Positions 1 to 8,208 of a stretch of 64,000 nt of DNA are shown here, in pieces. Position numbers and translations under genes: made by a program. How positions within the stretch are numbered: the stretch's first letter is position 1; the number at the start of each line of letters is the position of its first letter. The stretch is from assembly GCA_002420115.1 (NCBI GenBank), contig DIHK01000062.1:55026-119025 (forward strand). The letters are read 5' to 3'. The notes beneath the pieces were generated by a model that was not told the DNA's origin, searched no databases, and was given only the letters and a program-made list of their open reading frames with translations. The stretch is from Nitrospira sp. UBA5698 (GTDB lineage Bacteria > Nitrospirota > Nitrospiria > Nitrospirales > Nitrospiraceae).

Positions 1-222
1 CAGGAACGCAGCCCGCCATCCCACAAGCCGTAAGCTAGCGAGGCAGATTGGCACATAGAGTGCAAAAACTGCGAAGCCAAGGGGGGTATGCCAATCCAGA
101 AGGAAGACCGTGACAACCGCCGCGGTGAGTACCAGCATTCCACGAAGCGGCAAGAAAGAGGTCTGCATCAAGCCATCCGTCTCTGTTCGTACGACGAGCT
201 CCAACCAACTTTTGTGGATCAT
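1..222 (-). CDS. N-terminus of a membrane sensor-like protein (runs off left edge)
   Basis: An open minus-strand frame enters from the left edge and can be followed back to an ATG at 222 (alternative ATG at 168). The 74 visible residues start with a charged stretch and then carry two hydrophobic segments, the first around LTAAVVTVFLLDW followed by HTPLGFAVFALYVPICLASL. The 'DW-x-TPLGFAV-x-x-LY' pattern is what I associate with the membrane anchor of PAS/GAF/GGDEF or histidine-kinase sensors; that family link is an inference because the catalytic part lies outside the window. No convincing Shine-Dalgarno sequence precedes either start. Confidence 0.5.
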   Translation of the reverse strand, partial: MIHKSWLELVVRTETDGLMQTSFLPLRGMLVLTAAVVTVFLLDWHTPLGFAVFALYVPICLASLRLVGWRAAFL

Positions 223-627
223 AGGCTTCTACCAAAGTCATCGCAACAGCTGATCATGGCGAAGGGGCTGCCATCATGGTTCCCCAGGGAAGTTTCACCT
301 CTGGAACTAGGTGAATCACTAGGTCCGTTCTGTGAGATGCTCATTGCGAGACAGAGCGGTGTCCGGTCCCTTGCCTGCGGCACCTCGAATCACGGTTAGC
401 ATTGATCAACCTTTCCCCCACTGTCCTTACAAACATTTTCTGTCTTGTCACAAATTCCTACCATCGTCGATGCGCTAGGTAAGTCTTCTGCACGTTCTGG
501 GCGATCACCCAGTAGTAGCCACATGAGCAGATTCGTTACGGTGTACGTGCGGATGTGATCGTGATTGTACTCCATGGTGGCCGGTGGACGAGCCGAACTG
601 AATATCATGCAACACGGAGTTGAGCAG
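223..627. other. No supported gene
   Basis: Short open frames exist on both strands here, but none has a recognisable domain, a ribosome binding site or plausible amino-acid composition. The stretch separates the divergent left-edge sensor gene from the small-protein cluster that starts at 628, so it probably holds promoters for both; I could not identify a convincing hexamer pair. Confidence 0.3.
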
Positions 628-813
628 ATGGGTGCAATTGCTCAACAGAAGGGGGCCTGCCCCCGCTGCCATGGGTACATGGTGCCGCTGATTCCTGACG
701 GGTCGGAGGAAATCTTGCTGGGGCCATGCGAGTCGTTCGGTTTCCGCTGCGTCAACTGCGGTGAACGGATTGATCCGCTGATCGTGGCCAATCGCCGAGC
801 CCCAAAACAGTAA
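628..813 (+). CDS. small zinc-ribbon protein
   Basis: A 61-residue protein with two metal-binding knuckles: CPRC near residue 11 and CVNC near residue 41, the second followed by GERIDPLIVANR. Spacing and tail resemble small bacterial zinc-ribbon proteins of unknown function ('RCVNCGxRxDPxIxxNR'), often thought to act in nucleic-acid or regulator binding; no function is proved. I chose the ATG at 628 because GGAG sits 8 nt upstream; in-frame starts at 607, 574 and TTG 565 would add residues without a ribosome binding site. It heads a run of small plus-strand genes up to 2223. Confidence 0.6.
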   Translation: MGAIAQQKGACPRCHGYMVPLIPDGSEEILLGPCESFGFRCVNCGERIDPLIVANRRAPKQ

Positions 814-961
814 GGACACGGCCATGGGAAATGGACGGATAGATGAAAGTAAATAGGCGATGGCTTCCACACCCGGGGTTGGAGACATACATGTGGAGGG
901 AAAGGGGTCTGGACCCTACAGGCTGGATCAGTATGAGAGACCCATAACCTAGGAGGGCATC

Positions 962-1066
962 ATGGACAGAGTATGGCTGTACTTAGGAGGGATGGCAGTG
1001 GCATTCGGCATTGCCATCTATGCGGTGATTTCCATCGTGAAAGGCACGAGTCCTCCGGCCTATTGA
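962..1066 (+). CDS. 34-aa single-helix membrane peptide
   Basis: The ORF has a near-perfect ribosome binding site (AGGAGG at 951-956, 5 nt before ATG). It encodes 34 residues: a short polar start (MDRVWLYLGG), one transmembrane segment (MAVAFGIAIYAVISIV) and a short tail KGTSPPAY. The strong ribosome binding site and clean single-helix layout argue for a real small membrane protein. No family recognised. It lies in the same-strand cluster of small genes upstream of the cytochrome bd operon, but a functional link to the oxidase is speculation. Confidence 0.55.
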   Translation: MDRVWLYLGGMAVAFGIAIYAVISIVKGTSPPAY

Positions 1067-1165
1067 GGAAAGAAATTGCAGGCGAGGCACGTGCATCCGA
1101 TCAGGCGATCAACCCTCACAGACCATGGGTATTCAACTGTTTGGACTACTACAGGAGGATCTACG

Positions 1166-1510
1166 ATGAAGATAAGGAAATGGACGGGGATATTCTTTGC
1201 TCTCAGCTTGCTGATGACCATGCCGGTTTTCGCATCGGATGACCTTGAAGCGCTGATCAAGGCTGGGGATCATCGCAAATTGGAGATGTACTATGCGGAA
1301 GAGGCGAAGACTCTCAAAGCCAAAGCGGACAAGTGGGAGGTGCTCGCCGAATACTACGAAAAGTTTCCGGACGAATATTCCGGCGGCAGCGAGAACGTCC
1401 ATAAGCATATCGAGAATGTCCGTGCCATGGCGGACGACTATCGGAAGGCCATGCATGAAGCCCGCGATCTGGCCTTGCGCCACCACTCTTTGATCCGGAA
1501 GGGGCCGTGA
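1166..1510 (+). CDS. secreted small helical protein
   Basis: A 114-residue protein. Start chosen at ATG 1166, which has AGGAGGA about 7 nt upstream; an open frame reaches 1076 but lacks such a site. Residues 1-23 form a Sec signal peptide (MKIRKW, hydrophobic core, cleavage near VFA-SDD). The mature part is charged and helical, rich in Ala, Glu, Lys, Tyr and His, with two halves each containing a YY/DDY-K-A-type heptad look. No catalytic motif or cysteine is seen. I do not recognise the family; a small periplasmic alpha-helical protein is the most that can be said. Confidence 0.7.
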   Translation: MKIRKWTGIFFALSLLMTMPVFASDDLEALIKAGDHRKLEMYYAEEAKTLKAKADKWEVLAEYYEKFPDEYSGGSENVHKHIENVRAMADDYRKAMHEARDLALRHHSLIRKGP

Positions 1511-1624
1511 GATCCGATGAGAACCGAGGACTGAACGGTCGAGGGCGACCGGATGAAATGGAATGTTGAGCTGGATCGGGAGCCACGAAAACCTGACCGA
1601 TACGAACAGTGAAGAGGAGGACGC

Positions 1625-1858
1625 ATGAAGACTCGGAGTGATCAGAAAAAAGAGGAAGCAATGGGACAGGCAGTCAGCGATGAACCAGCTCACGCTACTT
1701 TGAATGCGGGTGAGGTACAGGAACGTATCGCCATGCGTGCCTACGAACTCTACCGAGAGCGAGGGGCTATCGATGGGTATGATCTCGATGATTGGCTGGA
1801 GGCTGAGCAAATCATTATCGGCTCCGAAGCACATCCCGAGAGAGGGATCTTGCAATAA
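1625..1858 (+). CDS. DUF2934-family small protein
   Basis: A 77-residue protein with AGGAGG at 1615-1620 as ribosome binding site. The segment from about residue 34 reads IAMRAYELYRERG, then GYDLDDWLEAE, which is the hallmark of the DUF2934 family: small proteins found in many environmental bacteria, function unknown. No signal peptide and no cysteines. Its neighbours are a secreted helical protein and a PepSY protein, all with strong ribosome binding sites and short spacers, so they may be co-transcribed. Confidence 0.8.
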   Translation: MKTRSDQKKEEAMGQAVSDEPAHATLNAGEVQERIAMRAYELYRERGAIDGYDLDDWLEAEQIIIGSEAHPERGILQ

Positions 1859-1875
1859 CCATAGGGGAGGAACGC

Positions 1876-2223
1876 ATGAGACAGCAATCTCCGTTGATGT
1901 TAGGACTTGCCATGCTGGTATTTGCTGCCGGAACCATGCTAGTGGCCGATTCAGCCTCCGGCGAAGAACACAGCAAGGTTGAAATGGCAGCTGCGGCCAC
2001 GGTGACGATCCACGACGCGATCAAAACGGCGTCGGAGAAAGTGCCGGGGACGGTCATCGAGGCCGAGTTAGATCGGAAGCATGGCAAGCTCATCTGGGAA
2101 GTCGAAGTCGTCACGGCTGAGCACAAAATCATGGAAGTCCATATTGATGCCGAGACTGGAACGTTCATCGACATAGAAGAAGAGAAGGCGAAGTCCGGGC
2201 GGCTCAAACGACCGAGATCTTAA
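1876..2223 (+). CDS. PepSY-domain periplasmic protein
   Basis: A 115-residue protein with a GGGGAGGAA ribosome binding site just before ATG 1876. Residues 1-27 are a signal peptide (cleavage near SASG-EEH). Residues about 42-105 show the PepSY fold signature: an 'IHDAIKTASEKVPGTVIEAEL' helix-strand start, then LIWEVEVVT and the terminal strand VHIDAETGTFIDIEEE. PepSY domains are usually inhibitory or metal/peptide-binding modules in the periplasm. Last gene of the small-protein cluster; a 377-nt gap separates it from cydA. Confidence 0.85.
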   Translation: MRQQSPLMLGLAMLVFAAGTMLVADSASGEEHSKVEMAAAATVTIHDAIKTASEKVPGTVIEAELDRKHGKLIWEVEVVTAEHKIMEVHIDAETGTFIDIEEEKAKSGRLKRPRS

Positions 2224-2600
2224 ACGAGAGTCACTATCAAGACTGACATTCGGAAACCGAGCACAGAGGCGTCATTCGCAAGGAAGGGAAATAGGAGGCC
2301 GATCCTGGCGAGTTTGTCTTGAGGCGAATCTGAAATCTGTGCGCTGTGAGTGAAGAAAAAGAGGAGCAGGTGTGTCTGTCGGTCATAGGGATGTGTAGTG
2401 CTTTGCAACAGCTGGTAGTGGGGCTCCGACCTGAAATGCCTGCCGGTTGATGGAAATCGGCCTTGGCGTTTTTACAGAGGCTCGGTCCTGCTCCGGTAGG
2501 TGCCCTGCTGACGGCCGCATGAAATTGTCGGATGGCGAACTGGCAAGACCAATGTGAACTTACAACCAGGGGGGATGCTTTTGAATGAAAGAAGACAGGC
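2224..2600. other. 377-nt intergenic stretch before cydA, no gene seen
   Basis: No open frame with a ribosome binding site or family resemblance is present on either strand. The stretch presumably carries the promoter and any redox control site of the cytochrome bd operon. I found no clear terminator hairpin after the PepSY gene and no clear FNR- or ArcA-type palindrome. Confidence 0.35.
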
Positions 2601-3956
2601 ATGACGAGCGCATTATTCTACGATCGGTTGCAGTTCGCCTTCACGGCGACGTTCCATTACCTCTTTCCACAATTGACGATGGGTTTGGCGGCCTTGCTGC
2701 TGTACCTGAAAAGCCGTGCCTATTGGAGTCGTGATACCCATTACGACGAGGCCGCCCATTTCTGGACGAAGATCTTCGCCTTGAGCTTTGCGTTCGGCGT
2801 CGTCACCGGTATCCCTTTGGAATTTCAGTTCGGCATGAATTGGGCGAGGTTTTCGACGTTTGCCGGTGGCGTCATCGGCCAGACTTTGGCCATGGAGGGC
2901 GTCTTTGCCTTTTTCCTGGAATCCACGTTTCTCGGCGTCCTGTTGTTCGGAAAAAAGACCTTCGGCCCGTTTGTTCAATGGATGACGACATTGATGCTCT
3001 TCTTTGGGTCGTGGCTCTCGGGGTTGTTCATTCTCGCGACGAATGCGTGGATGCAACATCCGGTGGCCTATGCCGCCGATGAGGCCGGCGCGGTCCACGT
3101 GACGAGTCTCTGGGGCTTGCTGACCAACCCCTGGCTGGTGTGGCAGTTCGCGCATACGATGACGGCCGCAGTTGTTACCGGGTCCTTTGTGATGGCCGCA
3201 GTGGGGGCCTACTATCTGCTTTCTGGTATTCACATCGATCAGGCGAAGACGTTTCTCCGAACCGGGGTCGTTGCCGCGGCGCTGGCCAGTTGCCTGATGT
3301 TGTTTCCAACCGGGCACCATGCGGCGCTGCAGGTCTTTGAGCATCAACCCATCAAGGGAGCGGCATTTGAAGGCCACTTCCACACCGAATCCGGTGCTGA
3401 TCTGGTGCTCCTCGGCCAGCCGAACATGGACACGCTCAAGATCGATAATCCGCTCGTCGCTCCCAAGATGCTTAGTTTCATCATTCATAAGCATTTCGGC
3501 GCTGAGATCAAAGGGCTCACTGATTTTCCTCGCGAAGACTGGCCGGACACCATGCCGCTGCTCTACTACACCTACCACATCATGGTCGGCCTGGGGTCGC
3601 TGTTCATCCCGCTGATGCTGACGGCGGTGGTCCTCCTCTGGCGCGGACATCTGTTTCAGGCCCGATGGATGCTCTGGACGATCATGCTCATGGCGCCGTT
3701 TCCCTACATTGCCACGACCGCCGGGTGGATGACCGCCGAACTGGGACGGCAGCCGTGGCTCGTGTATGGCTTATTCAGAACGACCGATGGCAACTCGCCA
3801 TTGGTGGGGTCCGGCAATGTCCTGTTCACGTTACTCGGCTTCCTCGGTCTGTATCTGTTGTTGGGCCTGCTGTTTCTGTTTGTGTTGTTCCGAACAGTCG
3901 CTCGTGGTCCTGCCGTGCCTGTCGGGTTGAGTGCGAACGGGAAGGGCGCGTTGTGA
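2601..3956 (+). CDS. cydA: cytochrome bd quinol oxidase subunit I
   Basis: A 451-residue integral membrane protein, heme-bearing subunit of the cytochrome bd oxidase that passes electrons from quinol to oxygen. Family hallmarks are visible: the N-terminal axial-His region (FHYLFPQLTMGLA), the MEGVFAFFLEST stretch holding the conserved acidic residues near hemes b595/d, and the signature GW-x-x-AELGRQPWLVYG near residue 380. About nine hydrophobic segments. The Q-loop is of the short type. It overlaps cydB by 4 nt (GTGA), so the subunits are translationally coupled. In a nitrifier this would be a high-affinity or alternative terminal oxidase (inference). Confidence 0.97.
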   Translation: MTSALFYDRLQFAFTATFHYLFPQLTMGLAALLLYLKSRAYWSRDTHYDEAAHFWTKIFALSFAFGVVTGIPLEFQFGMNWARFSTFAGGVIGQTLAMEGVFAFFLESTFLGVLLFGKKTFGPFVQWMTTLMLFFGSWLSGLFILATNAWMQHPVAYAADEAGAVHVTSLWGLLTNPWLVWQFAHTMTAAVVTGSFVMAAVGAYYLLSGIHIDQAKTFLRTGVVAAALASCLMLFPTGHHAALQVFEHQPIKGAAFEGHFHTESGADLVLLGQPNMDTLKIDNPLVAPKMLSFIIHKHFGAEIKGLTDFPREDWPDTMPLLYYTYHIMVGLGSLFIPLMLTAVVLLWRGHLFQARWMLWTIMLMAPFPYIATTAGWMTAELGRQPWLVYGLFRTTDGNSPLVGSGNVLFTLLGFLGLYLLLGLLFLFVLFRTVARGPAVPVGLSANGKGAL

Positions 3957-5023
3957 GCGAGGAGATGCTGTCGAACGAGCTCCTGTGGTTCGCGATCGTC
4001 GCCGCGGTGTTCGCCGTCTATGCGGTCCTGGATGGATTCGTGTTCGGGGCGGGCATCCTCTACCTGTTCGTCGCGCGAACCGACGCGGAGCGGCAACTGG
4101 TCTTGAAGGCCATCGGTCCGGTGTGGAAGGGCAATGAAGTGTGGCTGGTGGCTGGCGGAGGTCTGCTGTTCCTCGCCTTTCCCAAAGCGTTCGCCGCCGG
4201 ATTCAGCGGGTTCTACTTGGCCCTCAACCTTGTCCTCTGGTGTGTGATTCTGCGCGGGGTGTCGATTGCCGTACGGTCCCACCTCGACAATCCCTTATGG
4301 CGAACGTTCTGGGATGCGATCTTCGCCTGGTCTAGCCTGCTGCTTGCCCTGATTTTCGGCGTGGCCTTGGGCAATCTGATTCGGGGCGTGCCTCTCGCTG
4401 CCGACGGCCAATTCTTTGCTGCGCTCTGGACCACCTTCACGCCTGGGCCGACGCCGGGCATCCTGGACTGGTTCACCGTCCTCGTGGGTGCCCTCAGCGT
4501 TACGATACTTGCTGTCCATGGGGCACATTATCTCATCATCAAGATGGAGTCGGCGGTCCATGATCGGGCACGTCGGATTGCGCACACCGGCGTATGGACG
4601 GTGATGCTCCTGACCATGGTGGCTATCCCGTTGGCGCCATCTGTTCAGCCGACGCTCTGGTACCGGTATGACGCGCATCCGGTCGGGTTTGTCCTGCCAC
4701 TGATTGCCGTGGTGGCGGGGGGCACGACACTCGCTTGCCGTCGCCACGGATGGGATGGGGTCGTCTTCTTAAGCTGGAGCCTCTTCATCCTGGGTCTCTT
4801 CGGCAGCGCGGCCTGGGGTCTCTTTCCGAATTTATTGATGGCGACAGGAAACCCGGCGTACAGCCTGACCATTCACAACAGCGCCGCATCGCCCGACGGA
4901 TTGCAGCTCGGCCTCGTCTGGTTCCCCATCGGTATCAGCCTGGTCATGACCTATACGCTCTGGGTCTATCTGAGCTTCCGTGGGAAAGCGGAGCACTTCT
5001 CAAGCGAGGACAGTTATGAGTAG
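3953..5023 (+). CDS. cydB: cytochrome bd quinol oxidase subunit II
   Basis: Second subunit of the bd oxidase, 356 residues from the GTG at 3953 that overlaps the cydA stop; ATG 3965 is an alternative but has no spaced ribosome binding site. The frame stays open upstream to 3665, which lies wholly inside cydA and is not credible as coding. Family features: the N-terminal YAVLDGFVFGAGIL helix, GPVWKGNEVWLVAGGG, and GFSGFYLALNLVLWCVILRG. About eight transmembrane segments. Two very small ORFs follow immediately, in the position where CydX-type subunits are encoded elsewhere. Confidence 0.96.
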   Translation: MSEEMLSNELLWFAIVAAVFAVYAVLDGFVFGAGILYLFVARTDAERQLVLKAIGPVWKGNEVWLVAGGGLLFLAFPKAFAAGFSGFYLALNLVLWCVILRGVSIAVRSHLDNPLWRTFWDAIFAWSSLLLALIFGVALGNLIRGVPLAADGQFFAALWTTFTPGPTPGILDWFTVLVGALSVTILAVHGAHYLIIKMESAVHDRARRIAHTGVWTVMLLTMVAIPLAPSVQPTLWYRYDAHPVGFVLPLIAVVAGGTTLACRRHGWDGVVFLSWSLFILGLFGSAAWGLFPNLLMATGNPAYSLTIHNSAASPDGLQLGLVWFPIGISLVMTYTLWVYLSFRGKAEHFSSEDSYE

Positions 5024-5117
5024 ACGGTGTGATGGTATCGAAGTTCGGAGGAAGTGCGACCACGACGTGCTGGCGAGGAACCGACGATTTCACTGGGTGT
5101 CGATTTTTGCAACCTGA
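5016..5117 (+). CDS. 33-aa ORF overlapping cydB stop
   Basis: The ATG at 5016 overlaps the cydB stop codon (ATGAGTAG) and has AGGA 6 nt upstream, a layout typical of translational coupling. It encodes 33 mostly basic residues ending WVSIFAT before TGA at 5115. Reading on past that TGA in the same frame gives a hydrophobic stretch (IAVALIVGVGQTW) that joins directly to the next small ORF. It may therefore be a small oxidase subunit cut by a premature stop. No similarity to CydX is evident, so this call is tentative. Confidence 0.35.
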   Translation: MSRRCDGIEVRRKCDHDVLARNRRFHWVSIFAT

Positions 5118-5165
5118 ATTGCTGTCGCTCTGATCGTCGGCGTCGGGCAGACTTGGAGGCGAACC

Positions 5166-5261
5166 ATGGAACCATTGGCTGTACTCGGACTGTTGGCCGT
5201 GATCATTGGGATCGTTGGCCTGGTCGTGCTGCTGAAAAGTCGAAAAAACAACGTTCGCTGA
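5166..5261 (+). CDS. 31-aa single-helix peptide, possible bd-oxidase accessory
   Basis: ATG 5166 has GGAGGC 5 nt upstream. The 31-residue product is one transmembrane helix (LAVLGLLAVIIGIVGLVVLL) followed by a basic tail KSRKNNVR, giving an N-out/C-in prediction. Small single-helix subunits (CydX, CydY/CydH) accompany bd oxidases in other bacteria and are encoded just downstream of cydB, as here; this sequence is not recognisably CydX, so the role rests on position and topology. It lies 142 nt after cydB and 48 nt before the cupredoxin gene. Confidence 0.5.
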   Translation: MEPLAVLGLLAVIIGIVGLVVLLKSRKNNVR

Positions 5262-5309
5262 ATTCGTCCGCCGGACCAGCTGGTTCGGCACACAGACTGG
5301 AGGAACCAT

Positions 5310-5768
5310 ATGACAACAGGTCGAAGGGTGTGGACAGAGCGTGCACACTGGAGCGTGCTCGGTCTCGCGGCAATTCTCAGTCTGTCGTGGTTCCATGCCG
5401 AACACGGCTTGGCGCTGGAGACACTATCGGCGCAGGAGTCACGCATCGAACTCACCATTCGCGACTCGACATTCGTGCGCACCAAGACCACGCCGATCCG
5501 TGCCGGGATGCCCATGGTCCTGGTGGTCCGTAACGAAGACCCGATTCCACATGGGTTCAGCTCCCCGATGTTTGCCGGTTTGCCGGTGACAATTGAGGCG
5601 GGAGGCATCGAAGTGTTCGGAAGGGGGATCGACGGCCTGCACGTCGCGCCAGGCCAGACGGCAGTGATCCGGTTGACGCACGCCCAACAGGCCAAGATGA
5701 CCTTCCGCTGTGACCTGCATCCTAACCTGGAAGGTGAACTGTATCTCTTGGACGTGCCTGTGGGATGA
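5310..5768 (+). CDS. cupredoxin-like periplasmic protein
   Basis: A 152-residue protein: a hydrophobic N-terminal export signal (residues about 15-36), then a single cupredoxin-type beta sandwich. Candidate type-1 copper ligands are His in NEDPIPHGF (near residue 81), Cys and His in RCDLHPNLEG (near 133-136). The usual axial methionine after the C-x-x-H is replaced by leucine, so the copper site, if present, would be atypical. Related domains occur in EfeO-like and plastocyanin-like proteins. It sits between the bd-oxidase region and a metal-transport run, which fits a copper or electron-transfer role (inference). Confidence 0.75.
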   Translation: MTTGRRVWTERAHWSVLGLAAILSLSWFHAEHGLALETLSAQESRIELTIRDSTFVRTKTTPIRAGMPMVLVVRNEDPIPHGFSSPMFAGLPVTIEAGGIEVFGRGIDGLHVAPGQTAVIRLTHAQQAKMTFRCDLHPNLEGELYLLDVPVG

Positions 5769-5812
5769 GCGCAGGGTGGAGTGAGAAGGGGAGAAAAGCC
5801 CATGAGGACTCT

Positions 5813-6700
5813 ATGATTCAGGCCGGTGCGCGTCGGGGGCGCTGGTCGCTTCTCTTGGCGACGGACTTCCAAGAGCCGGCGAGGCGGGCATTGCTCCATG
5901 GCATGAAGCTGGCGACGACGTTAGAAACCTCGCTGACCATTCTGCATGTCGTGAAGACGCCGACAGATCTACCCCGCAGGGCTCCCGATGGTCAGGCGTT
6001 GCGATCGCTGCGGACATCGGCACTGCTGGAGCTCGGACGCCTGACTCGGCTGGCAAAAGAACGTGGTGTGTCGGCACAACCACTGTTGCTCTATGGTGAC
6101 CCGATTGGCTGTATTGTGGAAACCGCTAGGCAGGTTCACGCAAAGATGGTCGTCATCGGTACAGAAGGACGTACCGGGTGGGATCGGCTACGGATCGGGA
6201 GTATCGCGCGAGGGGTGGTTCGTGAGGCGCCTTGTCCCGTATTGACGGTCCATGGCGGCCTTGCCGGAGATGGTTTTCGTCATCCAGCCAAAGTACGTCT
6301 CAGGCGTGTGCTCCTCGCGACGGACTTTTCTCGCGATGCCAATTCGGCTTTTCAGATCGTTCGGAGCCTCGCTCCGAAGCTCCGGGCTTCGATTCGTGTT
6401 GTCCATGCGTCAGAATCTCCCTCGAACAACAAGCAGGCGGAACGAATGATCACGAGGCAAGTCCGAGAGCTCCAGAATGACGAGATCGAGGCGGAGGGCA
6501 ATTGTGTACAGGGAGCACCGGTCGAGGTCATTCTGAGACAGGCTGCTATGTATCAAACGGATCTCCTCGTGGTCGGAACGAGTGGACGGCGAGGGCTCAG
6601 CCGGATGGTTCTCGGCAGTGTGGCGGAAGCGCTCATTAAGCGAGCCGGGTGTCCTGTGCTCACGGCGCAACACAAACGCGAACCGTTCATCACACCATGA
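5813..6700 (+). CDS. tandem universal stress protein
   Basis: Two UspA domains in one 295-residue chain. Each ends with the nucleotide-binding signature G-x2-G-x9-GS followed by CPVL: first GTEGRTGWDRLRIGS with CPVLTV, second GTSGRRGLSRMVLGS with CPVLTA, so both halves look ATP-binding competent. Start placed at ATG 5813, preceded by GAGG with 5-nt spacing; an in-frame ATG at 5765 overlaps the cupredoxin stop but has a weaker site. The stop overlaps the next start (ATGA at 6697), so it is coupled to the antiporter gene. Usp partners of ion transporters are common. Confidence 0.92.
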   Translation: MIQAGARRGRWSLLLATDFQEPARRALLHGMKLATTLETSLTILHVVKTPTDLPRRAPDGQALRSLRTSALLELGRLTRLAKERGVSAQPLLLYGDPIGCIVETARQVHAKMVVIGTEGRTGWDRLRIGSIARGVVREAPCPVLTVHGGLAGDGFRHPAKVRLRRVLLATDFSRDANSAFQIVRSLAPKLRASIRVVHASESPSNNKQAERMITRQVRELQNDEIEAEGNCVQGAPVEVILRQAAMYQTDLLVVGTSGRRGLSRMVLGSVAEALIKRAGCPVLTAQHKREPFITP

Positions 6701-8208
6701 CATTGACGATCGAATATCTTCTCCTCGCGGCGTCGGGGCTTCTGTTGCTCAGTGTCATCGCGAGCAAAGCATCTGGGCGATTGGGAGTGCCGGCATTGCT
6801 GTTGTTTCTCCTCATCGGCATGCTCGCCGGTTCCGATGGTCCTGGTGGCATTCATTTCGACGATCCCTGGTTGGCTCAATCCCTCGGAGTCGTCGCGCTT
6901 GCCTTCATTCTGTTTGCCGGCGGGCTGGACACCCACTGGTCGAGTGTGCGACCGGTGCTCGGCTACGGCGTGGCGCTGTCGACGCTCGGCGTCGCGATCA
7001 CGGCTGGGCTTGTGGGCTGGTTTGCGACAGTGGCCTTGGAGATGTCCTGGACCGAGGGACTCCTTATCGGCGCCATCGTCTCCTCCACCGATGCGGCCGC
7101 TGTGTTTGCTGTGATGCGGTCGAGATCTGTCAGCTTGCGTGAGCCCTTAAAACCGTTGCTCGAATTAGAGTCCGGCAGTAATGATCCAATGGCGGTCTTC
7201 CTGACGTTGGGGCTCATCTCATTGATCACAGGAGCATCAGGCTCGCCTCTCGATCTCATTCCCATGTTCGTGCGGCAAATGGTGCTCGGTGCGGCGATCG
7301 GGTACGGCACGGGCAAGCTCATGGTGCTGCTCGTCAATCGATTGCGCTTGGAGTACGAAGGCCTCTACCCCGTTCTGACGTTGTCTCTCGTGCTGTTGAC
7401 CTACAGCGGCAGCACATGGCTAGGGGGCAACGGCTTTCTCGCGGTGTATTTAGCCGGTCTCATGATGGGCAACAGTGAATTCCTCCACAAACGCAGCCTG
7501 ATGCGGTTTCATGACGGACTTGCGTGGTTGATGCAAATTGCAATGTTTCTCACGCTTGGCCTGCAGGTCTTCCCAACGCAACTCGTGCCGATTGTGGGGC
7601 CGGGGTTGTTGCTGGCACTGTTCCTGATGGTCTGTGCCAGGCCGGTCTCCGTGTTTGCCACCTTGGTCTTCACAGGTCTCTCGTTCAAGAAGAAGACGAT
7701 GGTGGCCTGGGTCGGGTTGCGCGGGGCCGTGCCTATTATTTTGGCGACCTTCCCGTTGCTTGCTGGTGTTCCGCAAGCCGCACCGATCTTCAACCTCGTG
7801 TTTTTTATCGTGCTGACCTCCGTGTTGCTGCAAGGGACGTCCATCCCGCTGGTGGCCCGGTGGCTTGGTGTCGACGAACCCGCCTCGGCCCGCATGGAAT
7901 CCTCTCCGGTATGGGATGCCCCGACGACTCTCAAGAGCGGCCTGCTCGAAATACGGATTCCGGAGTATTCCGCAGCAATTGGCCAACGATTACTGGACCT
8001 CGGTCTCCCCAAAGGCGCCTTTATCCTTTTGATGGCCAGAAACGGCCAATGTTGTGTTCCGGACGGGACGACGATGCTGCAGGCTCATGATTCCCTGCTG
8101 GCCTTCACTGATCAAGCGTCCTTTCTCCGATTACGTTCGATTCTCGACAGGCGGCATCCGATTTCACCTAAGGAACTACCGGACGACCGGGGTATTGAGG
8201 TTGTGTAG
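6697..8208 (+). CDS. cation/proton antiporter, NhaP2/CvrA type (CPA1)
   Basis: A 503-residue inner-membrane antiporter exchanging K+ or Na+ for protons. About twelve hydrophobic segments, with the CPA1 ion-site motif IVSSTDAAAVFAV near residue 130 and LESGSNDPMAVFLT near residue 160. After the membrane part comes a cytoplasmic TrkA-C/RCK-C-like domain (from about residue 410: LEIRIPEYSAAIGQRLLDL...), the layout of the K+/H+ antiporter NhaP2. It starts inside the usp stop and overlaps the ATPase start by 1 nt, so the three genes form one transcript. Confidence 0.9.
   Translation: MTLTIEYLLLAASGLLLLSVIASKASGRLGVPALLLFLLIGMLAGSDGPGGIHFDDPWLAQSLGVVALAFILFAGGLDTHWSSVRPVLGYGVALSTLGVAITAGLVGWFATVALEMSWTEGLLIGAIVSSTDAAAVFAVMRSRSVSLREPLKPLLELESGSNDPMAVFLTLGLISLITGASGSPLDLIPMFVRQMVLGAAIGYGTGKLMVLLVNRLRLEYEGLYPVLTLSLVLLTYSGSTWLGGNGFLAVYLAGLMMGNSEFLHKRSLMRFHDGLAWLMQIAMFLTLGLQVFPTQLVPIVGPGLLLALFLMVCARPVSVFATLVFTGLSFKKKTMVAWVGLRGAVPIILATFPLLAGVPQAAPIFNLVFFIVLTSVLLQGTSIPLVARWLGVDEPASARMESSPVWDAPTTLKSGLLEIRIPEYSAAIGQRLLDLGLPKGAFILLMARNGQCCVPDGTTMLQAHDSLLAFTDQASFLRLRSILDRRHPISPKELPDDRGIEVV

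Noticed and set aside
2613..3650. Long minus-strand open frame (345 codons) antisense to cydA
   Set aside because: Fully overlaps a certain gene; product is rich in Arg/Gln/His without any domain, the typical look of a complementary-strand artefact in GC-rich coding DNA.
3665..3952. N-terminal extension of the cydB frame
   Set aside because: Lies inside cydA, gives Arg/Trp-rich sequence and has no family match; CydB begins at the GTGA overlap.
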